A DNA stretch of 64,000 bases from Planctomycetaceae bacterium (GTDB lineage: Bacteria > Planctomycetota > Planctomycetia > Planctomycetales > Planctomycetaceae), in contig JAWKUA010000011.1 in assembly GCA_041398785.1 (NCBI GenBank), positions 169,956 through 233,955 of the forward strand. The letters are read 5' to 3'. This document shows positions 9,250 to 17,083 of the stretch, piece by piece. Numbering within the stretch: position 1 is the stretch's first letter; the number at the start of each line of letters is the position of its first letter. The translations under genes and the position numbers were made by a program. The notes under the pieces are model-generated. The model had not been told where the DNA came from. It saw only the letters and a program-made list of their open reading frames with translations, and did not search any database.

Positions 9250-9660
9250 CGCCACCAAAAGACTGTCTTTCAGAGGATTGGCGGAGCGTTGAAGCGAGAA
9301 TGGTACGGTTTCGCGATGAGAACCTGATGAGAATCGATGGGCCAATACGCGAACGGATTCAACCGATGGCTGACTTTGCAGGCGCGCACTTCAGGTTCCC
9401 GAGAGCGATTCTAGTGCGATGCAAAATCCAGGTCAGCGCCAGTTTCCACCTGCGTGTTGCCTGAATTCTCCGCATCCTGCATCCCTGGCCGGACTCTGGA
9501 ACGTCCAGTCGGGACAACACTGCCAGCCGAATCGTTGAAGCATTCCGCCATGAACATCAGCCATCGCCTGTTTGGTAATCTGGCCGCGGCGGACCCGATA
9601 CTTTTCGCTCTTCTTACTCCCGCGATGAACGGCAGCCATCGCCCGTCCGGCATGGCGCTC
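9250..9660. other. Intergenic stretch without a recognised gene
   Basis: No frame here has protein-like composition. The only pattern seen is a pair of similar segments near 9550 and 9624, both reading ATGAAC..CAGCCATCGCC, too diverged to call a repeat family. The 5' part should contain the promoter of the truncated DUF1207 gene. Confidence 0.5.
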
Positions 9661-10164
9661 TTATCTGGCCCGTTTCAGCCGCTGGGCCTGTTCGCCGTGC
9701 CACGGGATCAGGATTCGTTGAGTGCCATCGGACGTTGTTATCCGGACCGTGCCATCCTCAAGGAAATGAATCGGATTGGAATCTGTCGTGTAGGTGGCCC
9801 GCAGGATGTGCCTGACGGCGAATGTCCTGAGAGCGTTCCGTGAGGAGTATTCGCCGTACAGCACGCCATCTTCAATCCACCATCGTGTGAAGGCCGGCCT
9901 GCCGTCGAAGGGGTCGTGGTCGTAGAGCATCGTTCCGTCAGGTCGAAAGTCGAGGACCATGTGACCGGGGTCTTCCTGGTAGGTCCAGGTTCCCACCAGC
10001 CGACGTTCATCGGCATTCAGCGCGGGTGTCCAGACGAAGATCAACACCAGGCCGGCCAGCACGGTCAGCGGCATTGCCAGCAGCAGTGTCATTCGACGCG
10101 CAGACCTGTTTCTGTGTCCGGATCTTGCGTTTGTTGTCGGGTACTTGTCGCCGGAACTCGGCAT
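9661..10164 (-). CDS. Membrane-anchored small protein, lipocalin-like beta domain
   Basis: A 167-residue protein with an Arg-rich N-terminus, one hydrophobic segment at about residues 25-45, and an extracytoplasmic domain. The domain begins RRLVGTWTYQEDPG and continues LDFRPDGTMLYDHD, a pattern of alternating beta strands seen in lipocalin-like or calycin-like domains of planctomycete proteins ('LxGxW...F..DGT'). Substrate and role are unknown. An internal start at 10092 just before the hydrophobic segment is possible; neither start has a clear Shine-Dalgarno motif. The gene is divergent from glgX, and nothing else ties the two. Confidence 0.6.
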   Translation of the reverse strand: MPSSGDKYPTTNARSGHRNRSARRMTLLLAMPLTVLAGLVLIFVWTPALNADERRLVGTWTYQEDPGHMVLDFRPDGTMLYDHDPFDGRPAFTRWWIEDGVLYGEYSSRNALRTFAVRHILRATYTTDSNPIHFLEDGTVRITTSDGTQRILIPWHGEQAQRLKRAR

Positions 10165-10417
10165 CGGGAAATCTACTTTCGAAATGCAGATCCTGACCGG
10201 ATGCGAATTTGTCTGACGCGTGGTCGGTGATCTTTCCCCGGAAACCAGTCTCTGATTCGAGACGTTTCCAGGTTCACAAAGCTGAAACGGGATCTCGGCA
10301 TTCCGTCTGCACGGTCTGATCGATATACGTGAAGCGACGGACGGACGCCGGATTGCCCCTGTCGCGCGAATGACGGGCGGAGCACGACATCGCGAGATAC
10401 AGACGGGAACGGAGTTG

Positions 10418-12625
10418 ATGTTAAGGAGCCATCGAGCCAGGGTCCGTGTCTGGCCCGGACGACCTTATCCGCTGGGAGCCACCTGGGAAGGTCGCGGGGT
10501 CAACTTCGCGCTGTTTTCGGCAAACGCGACTCGCGTGGAACTGTGCCTGTTCGATTCCGTCGACAGCCGCGAAGAAACGTACTGTGTGCCCCTTCGCGAA
10601 CAGACGGACCTGGTGTGGCACTGTTTTCTGCCGGATATTCGCCCCGGCCAGTTGTACGGTTTTCGAGTCCACGGGCCCTATGATCCGCGGCGCGGGCATC
10701 GTTTCAACCAGAACAAAGTGCTGCTGGACCCGTATGCCAGGGCGATCGGGCGGCGAATTCGCTGGTCAGACTCCATGTTTGGCTACACGATCGGCGACGA
10801 AACGCAGGATCTGTCGTTTGATACCCGCAACAACGCCGATAGCGCTCCTCTGGCCGTGGTTGTCAAACCGGCATTTGCCTGGGGTCGCGACCGTCCTCCG
10901 CGCACGCCCTGGCATGAAACGGTGATCTATGAAACTCACGTCAAGGGATTCACCATGCGGCATCCCGACGTGCCTGCACATTTAAGAGGCACGTTTGCCG
11001 GCCTGGCGTCACCGGCGGCCATTCGGCATTTTCGAAAGCTGGGTGTCACCGCCATCGAACTGATGCCCGTGCATCACCATGTCGATGACCGTCATCTGGT
11101 CGACGCGGGGCTGTCCAATTACTGGGGCTACAACACGCTGTCGTTCTTTGCTCCCGAATCGCGCTACGCGGCGTCGGACGCCGCCCGTTCCGCGGCGGAG
11201 TTCAAGTGGATGGTGCGACGCCTTCACCGGGCGGGCTTCGAAGTGATTCTCGACGTCGTCTACAACCACACCGGAGAGGGCAATCATCTGGGACCGACGC
11301 TGTCGCTGCGAGGTATCGACAACGCGTCGTACTATCGACTGCTGCCGAACAACGGCCGTTATTACATGGACTATACCGGCTGCGGCAATACGCTGAACAT
11401 GCTGTGTCCCCACGTGCTGCAGTTGATCATGGACAGCCTTCGATACTGGGTGACGGAAATGCATGTCGACGGTTTCCGATTCGACCTGGCCAGCACGCTG
11501 GCGCGCGAGCTGCACGCGGTCGATCGGCTGGGAGCCTTCTTCGACATTATTCATCAGGACCCGATTCTGTCGCAGGTCAAGCTGATCGCGGAGCCGTGGG
11601 ATCTGGGCGAAGGCGGATACCAGGTCGGCAATTTTCCGATCCTGTGGACGGAATGGAACGGCAAGTATCGCGACACCATCCGGCAGTTCTGGAAGGGAGA
11701 CGGCAACACCGTTTCCGAATTCGCGACGCGGCTTTGCGGAAGCAGCGATCTTTACGAACACAGCGGTCGCAAGCCCTATGCCAGCATCAACTATGTGGCA
11801 TCGCACGACGGATTCTGTCTGCATGATCTGGTCAGCTACAACCACAAGCACAACGAACGGAATCCTCACGGAAATCAGGATGGCGACAATCACAACCTGA
11901 GCTGGAACTGCGGCGATGAAGGTCCGACCAACAACACCGACGTTGTGCAGTTGAGGCACCGCCAGATTCGCAACATGCTGACAACACTGATGTTTTCGCA
12001 GGGTGTTCCCATGATCCGCTGCGGCGACGAAATGGGGCACACGCAGCGCGGGAACAACAACACCTATTGTCAGGATAACGACCTGAACTGGCTGAACTGG
12101 AATCTGGAAGAGTGGCAGACGAGCCTGCTGCAGTTTGTGTCGGAACTGATCCGGCTCAGGCACCGGATGCCGGTCCTGCGCCGGCGCCGGTTTTTTCAGG
12201 GGCGACAGATTCGCGGCGCGGACACCACTGACATCATGTGGTTTACCAGTTGCGGTCGGCAGATGCAGGATTCCGACTGGCACTCGCCGGGCGGCAATGT
12301 TCTGGGCGTCCGGCTCAGCGGCAGGATGCCGGACGAACAGGATGACCGCGGCCGAACGATCTCCGGCAGCACTTTGGCGCTGCTGTTCAACTCGACGCAC
12401 CGCGAGATCGAATTCGTTCTGCCGCGCGTTGAACGAAACGAATACTGGCGGCAAATCCTGAACACGGAGCGCTGGAAGGGCGATACCAGGAAGCTGCCAG
12501 GCGGCAAACCCATTTCGATGATCGGCCGATCGGTGGTCGTGCTGGAACTTCGCCGAATTCGCCCCGCCGCGCTGTCCGGCCTGCTGCTGCGCGGGTCGGC
12601 GCCGCAGAACGGCCGCGCGCCGTGA
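10418..12625 (+). CDS. glgX: Glycogen debranching enzyme GlgX (GH13)
   Basis: The 735-residue protein matches GlgX/isoamylase in length and order: an N-terminal CBM48-like beta domain (RPYPLGATWEGRGVNFALFS), then the GH13 TIM barrel. Catalytic residues are visible: nucleophile Asp356 in DGFRFDLAS, general acid Glu392 in AEPWDLG and stabilising Asp464 in VASHDGF. NYWGYN and EVILDVVYNHT are further family motifs. The enzyme hydrolyses alpha-1,6 branches of phosphorylase-trimmed glycogen in the cytosol. The ATG at 10418 follows GGGAACGGAG and places the conserved start near the N-terminus; the in-frame ATG at 10370 adds 16 unconvincing residues. No other glycogen genes are adjacent. Confidence 0.96.
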   Translation: MLRSHRARVRVWPGRPYPLGATWEGRGVNFALFSANATRVELCLFDSVDSREETYCVPLREQTDLVWHCFLPDIRPGQLYGFRVHGPYDPRRGHRFNQNKVLLDPYARAIGRRIRWSDSMFGYTIGDETQDLSFDTRNNADSAPLAVVVKPAFAWGRDRPPRTPWHETVIYETHVKGFTMRHPDVPAHLRGTFAGLASPAAIRHFRKLGVTAIELMPVHHHVDDRHLVDAGLSNYWGYNTLSFFAPESRYAASDAARSAAEFKWMVRRLHRAGFEVILDVVYNHTGEGNHLGPTLSLRGIDNASYYRLLPNNGRYYMDYTGCGNTLNMLCPHVLQLIMDSLRYWVTEMHVDGFRFDLASTLARELHAVDRLGAFFDIIHQDPILSQVKLIAEPWDLGEGGYQVGNFPILWTEWNGKYRDTIRQFWKGDGNTVSEFATRLCGSSDLYEHSGRKPYASINYVASHDGFCLHDLVSYNHKHNERNPHGNQDGDNHNLSWNCGDEGPTNNTDVVQLRHRQIRNMLTTLMFSQGVPMIRCGDEMGHTQRGNNNTYCQDNDLNWLNWNLEEWQTSLLQFVSELIRLRHRMPVLRRRRFFQGRQIRGADTTDIMWFTSCGRQMQDSDWHSPGGNVLGVRLSGRMPDEQDDRGRTISGSTLALLFNSTHREIEFVLPRVERNEYWRQILNTERWKGDTRKLPGGKPISMIGRSVVVLELRRIRPAALSGLLLRGSAPQNGRAP

Positions 12626-12661
12626 GCTGTCCGCTTTCCGGTTGACCGGGCTGCATGGCGG

Positions 12662-13105
12662 CTACGACATCGGCGCGATTTCATCAATCTGCTGAATTCG
12701 GCGCAGGTGACGTCCGCCTTCGAATTCGGTTGTCAGCCACGTCTGCACGATGCCTTCCGCTTCGTCATAGCTGACGAGCCGCTGACCGAGTGCCAGGACG
12801 TTGCCGTTGTTGTGTTGCCGTCCCCAGATCGCCGACTGCTGGTTCCAGCACAACGTGCAGCGTACGCCGCGAACCCGGTTCGCCACGATGGCCTCGCCGT
12901 TTCCGCTGCCGCCGATCACGATTCCGCGATCGAACTTTCCGGCTCCGACGGCTTCCGCGGCGGGTCGAATGAAGATCGGATAGTCCACCGGCTCCGGGGA
13001 GTTCGTTCCGAAATCCGTAACGTCGTGCCCGGCACGGGACAGGAAAGCCCGCAGGCGTTCCTTGTATTCGAAACCCGCGTGATCGGAGGCAATGGCGATG
13101 CGCAT
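12662..13105 (-). CDS. rpiB: Ribose-5-phosphate isomerase B
   Basis: The 147-residue protein begins MRIAIASDHAGFEYKERL, the RpiB/LacAB signature with its Asp-His pair. The active-site loop reads GGSGNGEAIVANRV, with Glu71 where the E. coli enzyme has a catalytic Cys; this is the Glu-dependent version described for the mycobacterial enzyme. It interconverts ribose 5-phosphate and ribulose 5-phosphate in the pentose phosphate pathway. RQHNNGNVLALG supports the fold further on. It converges with glgX, the stops being 36 nt apart. Length and motifs are normal, so the call is firm. Confidence 0.96.
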   Translation of the reverse strand: MRIAIASDHAGFEYKERLRAFLSRAGHDVTDFGTNSPEPVDYPIFIRPAAEAVGAGKFDRGIVIGGSGNGEAIVANRVRGVRCTLCWNQQSAIWGRQHNNGNVLALGQRLVSYDEAEGIVQTWLTTEFEGGRHLRRIQQIDEIAPMS

Positions 13106-13480
13106 GACGGTTTCAGTCTCCCGGCGGTGAACGGCGGATCGGGTGATTGAGCCGCTGTTGACAGGGCATGCTCACCCGGCGGAGGAACGCCTGGTTCGGT
13201 CGACGCGAATGATAGCAATGCCGCCAGGATTGTCGTGATCCGAACGAATGACTGCTGCGTTGTCACTGTGAAGGCCGTTCAACGACAGGGACAGCCTGGC
13301 GATCGATAACCTTCTTCGGTTCAGCAAAAATCCGTGCTGACGGTTGGCGGGACGCTCCGAAGGACCAGCGGTCGAATGACGCTGCCAGCCTGGAAGCCGA
13401 ATCGCCGGCCCGTTAGAGTCTCCCGCAGGACGCGCTTCGACGACCACCGGACGGATGTTTCCCGATACAGGAAGAAACCG
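13106..13480. other. Intergenic region between divergent rpiB and a membrane-protein gene
   Basis: This 375-bp region separates the starts of two divergent genes and should contain both promoters. I saw no RNA gene, repeat or coding frame with protein-like composition. A frame reading into the region from within rpiB on the minus strand is arginine- and serine-rich and looks like a shadow. Confidence 0.5.
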
Positions 13481-14245
13481 ATGACTGACGAAAATAACCA
13501 GGAACGAACGGCGGACTCTGTTTCGGCCAGTGCCGACCGGAAGGCTGCCGGTGACGATTCGCCGCAGGGCGGTCCCGAACGGGTCTTTCTGGTGTCGTAT
13601 CCGAAAATCGTGTTTCTGTATCCGACAGTGCTGGCGGCCCTGTTCGGCATGATCTTTATGCTTGCGAAAGGCAACGATCCCGCCGCGGACTACGCCGTAA
13701 TTCCCGCTCGCATCTTTCTGGCGGTGCTGGCGATCAACCTGGTGGTGATTTCCTTCGACTTCCCGCGAACCACGTCGCTGACCTGGTTCTTTGCGGTCGT
13801 TGCGGCGCTGATCGGACTGTGGACGCTGTTTCGGCTGAATCCGGACCTGATTCCATCGATCGGAGGGATCATCGCCCGGATCACTCCCAAGACCAACGCC
13901 GCGTTCTACACGATCTACTTTCTGATCATGATGTTCCTGTACGGCTGCGTGATGGTCAGCCGACGCTTCGACTTCTGGGAAGTCCGGGGCAACGAACTGC
14001 TGCACCATCACGGCGTGCTGAGCGACATGGAACGGTTCTCCGCTCCCAATCTGCGAATCGACAAGGAAATCAACGACGTCTTCGAATACCTGCTGCTTCG
14101 ATCCGGACGGCTGATTCTGCATCCCAGCCAGGAACGCCGCGCGATCGTGCTGGAAAATGTGTTCTTCATCAATCAGAAGGAAGAACGCATCACGAAGATG
14201 CTGGGAGCTCTGCAGGTCCGTTTCCGTCACGACCACGATGGCTGA
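13481..14245 (+). CDS. Polytopic membrane protein of unknown function
   Basis: A 254-residue protein with a polar N-terminus of about 40 residues, then four clear hydrophobic segments (KIVFLYPTVLAALFGMIFML, IFLAVLAINLVVISF, TWFFAVVAALIGLWTLF, FYTIYFLIMMFLYGCVMV), and a cytosolic C-terminal domain of about 85 residues starting RRFDFWEVRGNELLHHHG. That C-terminal part resembles a bacterial PH-like domain (FWEVRGNEL..HHG.L), but this is tentative. AGGAAGAAACCG precedes the ATG at 13481, which favours it over the frame's upstream ATG at 13334. It converges with rtcB. I do not recognise a named family. Confidence 0.72.
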   Translation: MTDENNQERTADSVSASADRKAAGDDSPQGGPERVFLVSYPKIVFLYPTVLAALFGMIFMLAKGNDPAADYAVIPARIFLAVLAINLVVISFDFPRTTSLTWFFAVVAALIGLWTLFRLNPDLIPSIGGIIARITPKTNAAFYTIYFLIMMFLYGCVMVSRRFDFWEVRGNELLHHHGVLSDMERFSAPNLRIDKEINDVFEYLLLRSGRLILHPSQERRAIVLENVFFINQKEERITKMLGALQVRFRHDHDG

Positions 14246-14338
14246 ACGAACCACAACTGAGAACAGGGAACCGAAACGAAGCCTGGCTGAAACGAAGCCG
14301 GACGTTCTTCCCGGATTCCCCTGCGTCATCGTTTCGCG

Positions 14339-15727
14339 TCAGTCCTCCGCGCGGCTGCCGTCGCCGCACATCCTGACGATTTTCGGATCGAAGCGGGCGA
14401 TCACGTCGACCAGATCGGACTGTTCGGCCATGACCTGTTCGATGTTCTTGTAGACGCCGGGGACTTCGTCAGCGCCTGCCGAAAGTACCGTCACGCCGCG
14501 CTTCGCCAGAGTGCGCTTGATGGCAGCGAAGTTGAACTTGTCCTTTGCCTGGCGGCGAGACATCTGCCGGCCGGCTCCGTGTGACGCCGAACTCAGGCTT
14601 TCGCAGTTCCCCTTTCCGCGGACGACAAACGCCGGATCGGCCATCGATCCCGGGATCACGCCCAGCACACCTTCGGCCGCCGGTGTCGCTCCCTTGCGAT
14701 GAACAATCATGTCCCGGCCGCTGTGATGCTCCTTCCACGCGAAGTTGTGGTGGTTTTCGATGTCCGTGATCACGCGTGCTCCGAGCAGCTTCGAGACCAG
14801 CCGATGGATCACATCGTGGTTCGCGGCGGCGTAGTCGCCCATCAGATTCATCGCGGCCCAGTATTCCTGACCTTCCTGGCTGTCCATATCCAGCCATGCC
14901 AGGTAGCCCAGCGACTGATGCCGTCGGTGAAGCTGTCGGCGAGCGATGTCGGAATAAAAGGAACACACCGAAGCGCCCGTTCCGCGACTTCCGCTGTGGC
15001 TCAGCAGCGCGACGTACTGACCGGGTTCCAGCGGCAGGTCGGCCGCCGGTTCGCTCAGGGTGAAGACTCCGAATTCGACGAAGTGATTTCCGGAACCGGA
15101 CGTTCCCAGTTGCTGACGAGCCTTTGACTTGTTGTCCTTCGTGATCCGCGTCACCGTCCAGTCCTGATCGAGCACCTGATGGTCCTGCGGTTTTTCGTGA
15201 ACGCTGCCGACGCCGAATCGTGTTCCGTTCTCCAGAGCGTTGCGGAAATGGTCGAACTGTGCCGTCATGGCCCGAACGGGAATGTCCAGCACCGACAGTT
15301 TCATGCGGCAGGCAATGTCGACTCCGACCGCATACGGAATCACGGCGTTGTCCAGCCCCAGAACTCCGCCGATCGGCAGCCCGTAGCCGACGTGAGCATC
15401 CGGCATCAGAGCGGCGCCGACCGCTGAAGGAACATGGCAGGCATCCTCCATCTGTCGGTGAGCGGCCGGGTCAATGTCGGATCCCCACGTGCGGTACGTG
15501 ATCGGTTCGCCGACAGGCTCCGTGGCGTCGCTCAGCAGTTCCTTTGCCAGCGCATCCATCACCGGATCCCCGACGAACAACTGCGGCGATTCCGCCACCT
15601 GACGCAGCCGGTCCTTGATCTCCGCGGAAGAGTGCTGCTTCTGTTTCACAAGTTCCTGCACAGCGGCGATGGCGTACTTTGAGCAGTACTTCGGAATTCC
15701 CAGCTTTTCGAGTTGTCTGGCGTTCAT
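14339..15727 (-). CDS. rtcB: RtcB-family RNA ligase
   Basis: The 462-residue protein has the RtcB motif series: GVDIACRM with the Mn-binding Cys, GNHFVEFG, HSGSRGTGA, HHNFAWKEH, HRKGATPA and, near the C-terminus, SASHGAGRQMSRRQA, whose His is the expected site of GMP attachment. RtcB joins 2',3'-cyclic-phosphate and 5'-OH RNA ends in tRNA splicing or RNA repair, using GTP. No archease gene is adjacent. The start at 15727 (MNARQLEKLGIPKYC) matches the usual N-terminus; the frame runs upstream to 15814 without family-like sequence. The upstream region contains a palindromic repeat cluster. Confidence 0.95.
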   Translation of the reverse strand: MNARQLEKLGIPKYCSKYAIAAVQELVKQKQHSSAEIKDRLRQVAESPQLFVGDPVMDALAKELLSDATEPVGEPITYRTWGSDIDPAAHRQMEDACHVPSAVGAALMPDAHVGYGLPIGGVLGLDNAVIPYAVGVDIACRMKLSVLDIPVRAMTAQFDHFRNALENGTRFGVGSVHEKPQDHQVLDQDWTVTRITKDNKSKARQQLGTSGSGNHFVEFGVFTLSEPAADLPLEPGQYVALLSHSGSRGTGASVCSFYSDIARRQLHRRHQSLGYLAWLDMDSQEGQEYWAAMNLMGDYAAANHDVIHRLVSKLLGARVITDIENHHNFAWKEHHSGRDMIVHRKGATPAAEGVLGVIPGSMADPAFVVRGKGNCESLSSASHGAGRQMSRRQAKDKFNFAAIKRTLAKRGVTVLSAGADEVPGVYKNIEQVMAEQSDLVDVIARFDPKIVRMCGDGSRAED

Positions 15728-15816
15728 GATTCTCTCCGCGATCATTGACACGATTGCCGACCGAAGGATCGCATGATTGTTCCACGACCGAAAGCCGCGC
15801 TGCCCGATCCCCACGC

Positions 15817-16006
15817 GTCATTCCCGCGCAGGCGGCGTGATCGCCAGCGGGAACCCGCCCGATCACTGTCTGGGTTCTCGCCTGCGCGGGAATGACGGAA
15901 CGAACGGCGCCCTGGGTTCCCGCCTGCGGGAATGACGGAACGCGAACGGCCTGGGTTCCCGCCTGCGCGGGAATGACGGAACGCGAGGCGCACTGGGTTT
16001 CCGCCA
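15817..16006. repeat. Cluster of 'CCCGCCTGCGCGGGAATGACG' palindromic repeats
   Basis: About 33-bp units of the form CTGGGTTCCCGCCTGCGCGG followed by GAATGACGGAACG occur at 15871, 15912 and 15951, with a partial fourth copy at 15994 (CTGGGTTTCCGCC) and an inverted copy at 15817-15835. Each unit contains the small palindrome CCCGC..GCGGG. This repeat type is widespread in unrelated GC-rich genomes. It fills much of the 436-bp gap between the divergent rtcB and DUF58 genes, so it could affect transcription or mRNA ends, but it is not a CRISPR array: there are no unique spacers of constant length. Confidence 0.85.
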
Positions 16007-16163
16007 CCCGATTTCTCGAATGCAGCCGGTGAGGGCATGACGGGTTCCTGTGATTTAGGCTTGCCGAAGTGAATCGATCTGCCTGGTCTTTGGCCGTTCA
16101 TTCGGCAACGATGCATGCCTGCTGCCTTCCAATGTCCGCTGCCCGCGCCGGGAATGTGTCGCG

Positions 16164-17075
16164 ATGTCCATGGGAACCAACAGGACGCTGCCTTCGAATC
16201 CGACCGAACTTGCGAAGTTCGGGAAGCTGGAACTGGTTGCGCGTCAGCTTGTGGAGGGACTGATGATCGGGCGGCACCGCAGTCCGTTTAAGGGGTCGAG
16301 CGTCGAGTTCGTCGAACACCGCGACTACTACCCCGGCGATGAACTTCGCCACATCGACTGGCGCGCGTACGGAAAGACAGGCCGCTACTACATCAAGGAG
16401 TTCGAAGACGAAACCAACCTGCGTGCTCACCTGCTGGTGGATGCCAGCGGCAGCATGAACTATGCCGGCAGCACGCTCAGCAAGTTTGACTACGCCCGAC
16501 TGCTGGCGGCATCGCTGGCGTGGTTGCTGATTGGCCAGCGCGATTCGGTCGGGATGGTGACATTCGATTCCGGAATTCGCGAACAGTTGAAGCCGTCGGG
16601 CAGTCGCGACACTCTGCGGCGGATGCTGCACATTCTGGAAACGACGCAGCCCGGCGCAGACACCAGCCTGGCCGGCGTGATCGACCGCCTGTTGCCCACG
16701 TTTCGGCGGCGCAGTCTGTTGATTCTGATCAGCGACTGTCTTGATTCGCTGCAAGCTCTGGAAACGGCACTGCTGCGATGCCGGCACGCGAAGCATGAGA
16801 TCATCATCTTCCGGATCGTGGCTCCGGAAGAAGAGGAATTTCCGTTTGAGCGCCCGACGCAGTTCCGCAATCTGGAGGTGGCGAACCACCGGCTGCTGGT
16901 CGATCCTGCGAGGTTGCGCAGGGAGTACCTTCGCCAATACGGAGAGTTTTCCGAGGGCCTGAAGCGGCTTTGCGGCAACAACGGCATCGATCATCGACGA
17001 CTGCTGACAACGGACCCGCTGCAGACCGTGCTGGGAAGCTGGCTGGCGGAACGTATGAGTTTCAGCCGAAAGTAG
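16164..17075 (+). CDS. DUF58 protein with vWA-like domain
   Basis: A 303-residue protein with the DUF58 hallmark EFVEHRDYYPGDELRHIDWR (about 49-68), then a von Willebrand A-like fold with the MIDAS motif DASGSM at Asp93-Ser95-Ser97. DUF58 proteins usually sit next to a MoxR AAA+ ATPase and membrane vWA proteins in a chaperone-like module; neither partner is encoded in this window, so the gene looks isolated. It has no signal peptide and is probably cytosolic. ATGs at 16164 and 16170 are both possible. The stop is 8 nt from the end of the convergent TPR gene. Confidence 0.92.
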   Translation: MSMGTNRTLPSNPTELAKFGKLELVARQLVEGLMIGRHRSPFKGSSVEFVEHRDYYPGDELRHIDWRAYGKTGRYYIKEFEDETNLRAHLLVDASGSMNYAGSTLSKFDYARLLAASLAWLLIGQRDSVGMVTFDSGIREQLKPSGSRDTLRRMLHILETTQPGADTSLAGVIDRLLPTFRRRSLLILISDCLDSLQALETALLRCRHAKHEIIIFRIVAPEEEEFPFERPTQFRNLEVANHRLLVDPARLRREYLRQYGEFSEGLKRLCGNNGIDHRRLLTTDPLQTVLGSWLAERMSFSRK

Positions 17076-17083
17076 CGCAGCGG

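Noticed and set aside
9550..9660. Two similar segments with ATGAAC..CAGCCATCGCC near 9550 and 9624
   Set aside because: Only about three quarters of the positions match over 30 bp and no further copies were seen; could be chance.
11009..12454. Open minus-strand frame of 481 codons opposite glgX
   Set aside because: It is antisense to a gene with all GH13 catalytic motifs, and has the His/Gln/Val-rich composition typical of antisense frames in GC-rich DNA.
13172..14329. Open minus-strand frame of 385 codons opposite the membrane protein at 13481
   Set aside because: The plus frame has clear membrane helices and a Shine-Dalgarno motif; the minus frame is polar and Arg/Gln-rich.
15817..16006. 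Possible CRISPR array upstream of rtcB
   Set aside because: The units are near-contiguous variants of a palindromic repeat without regular unique spacers, and no cas genes are present.
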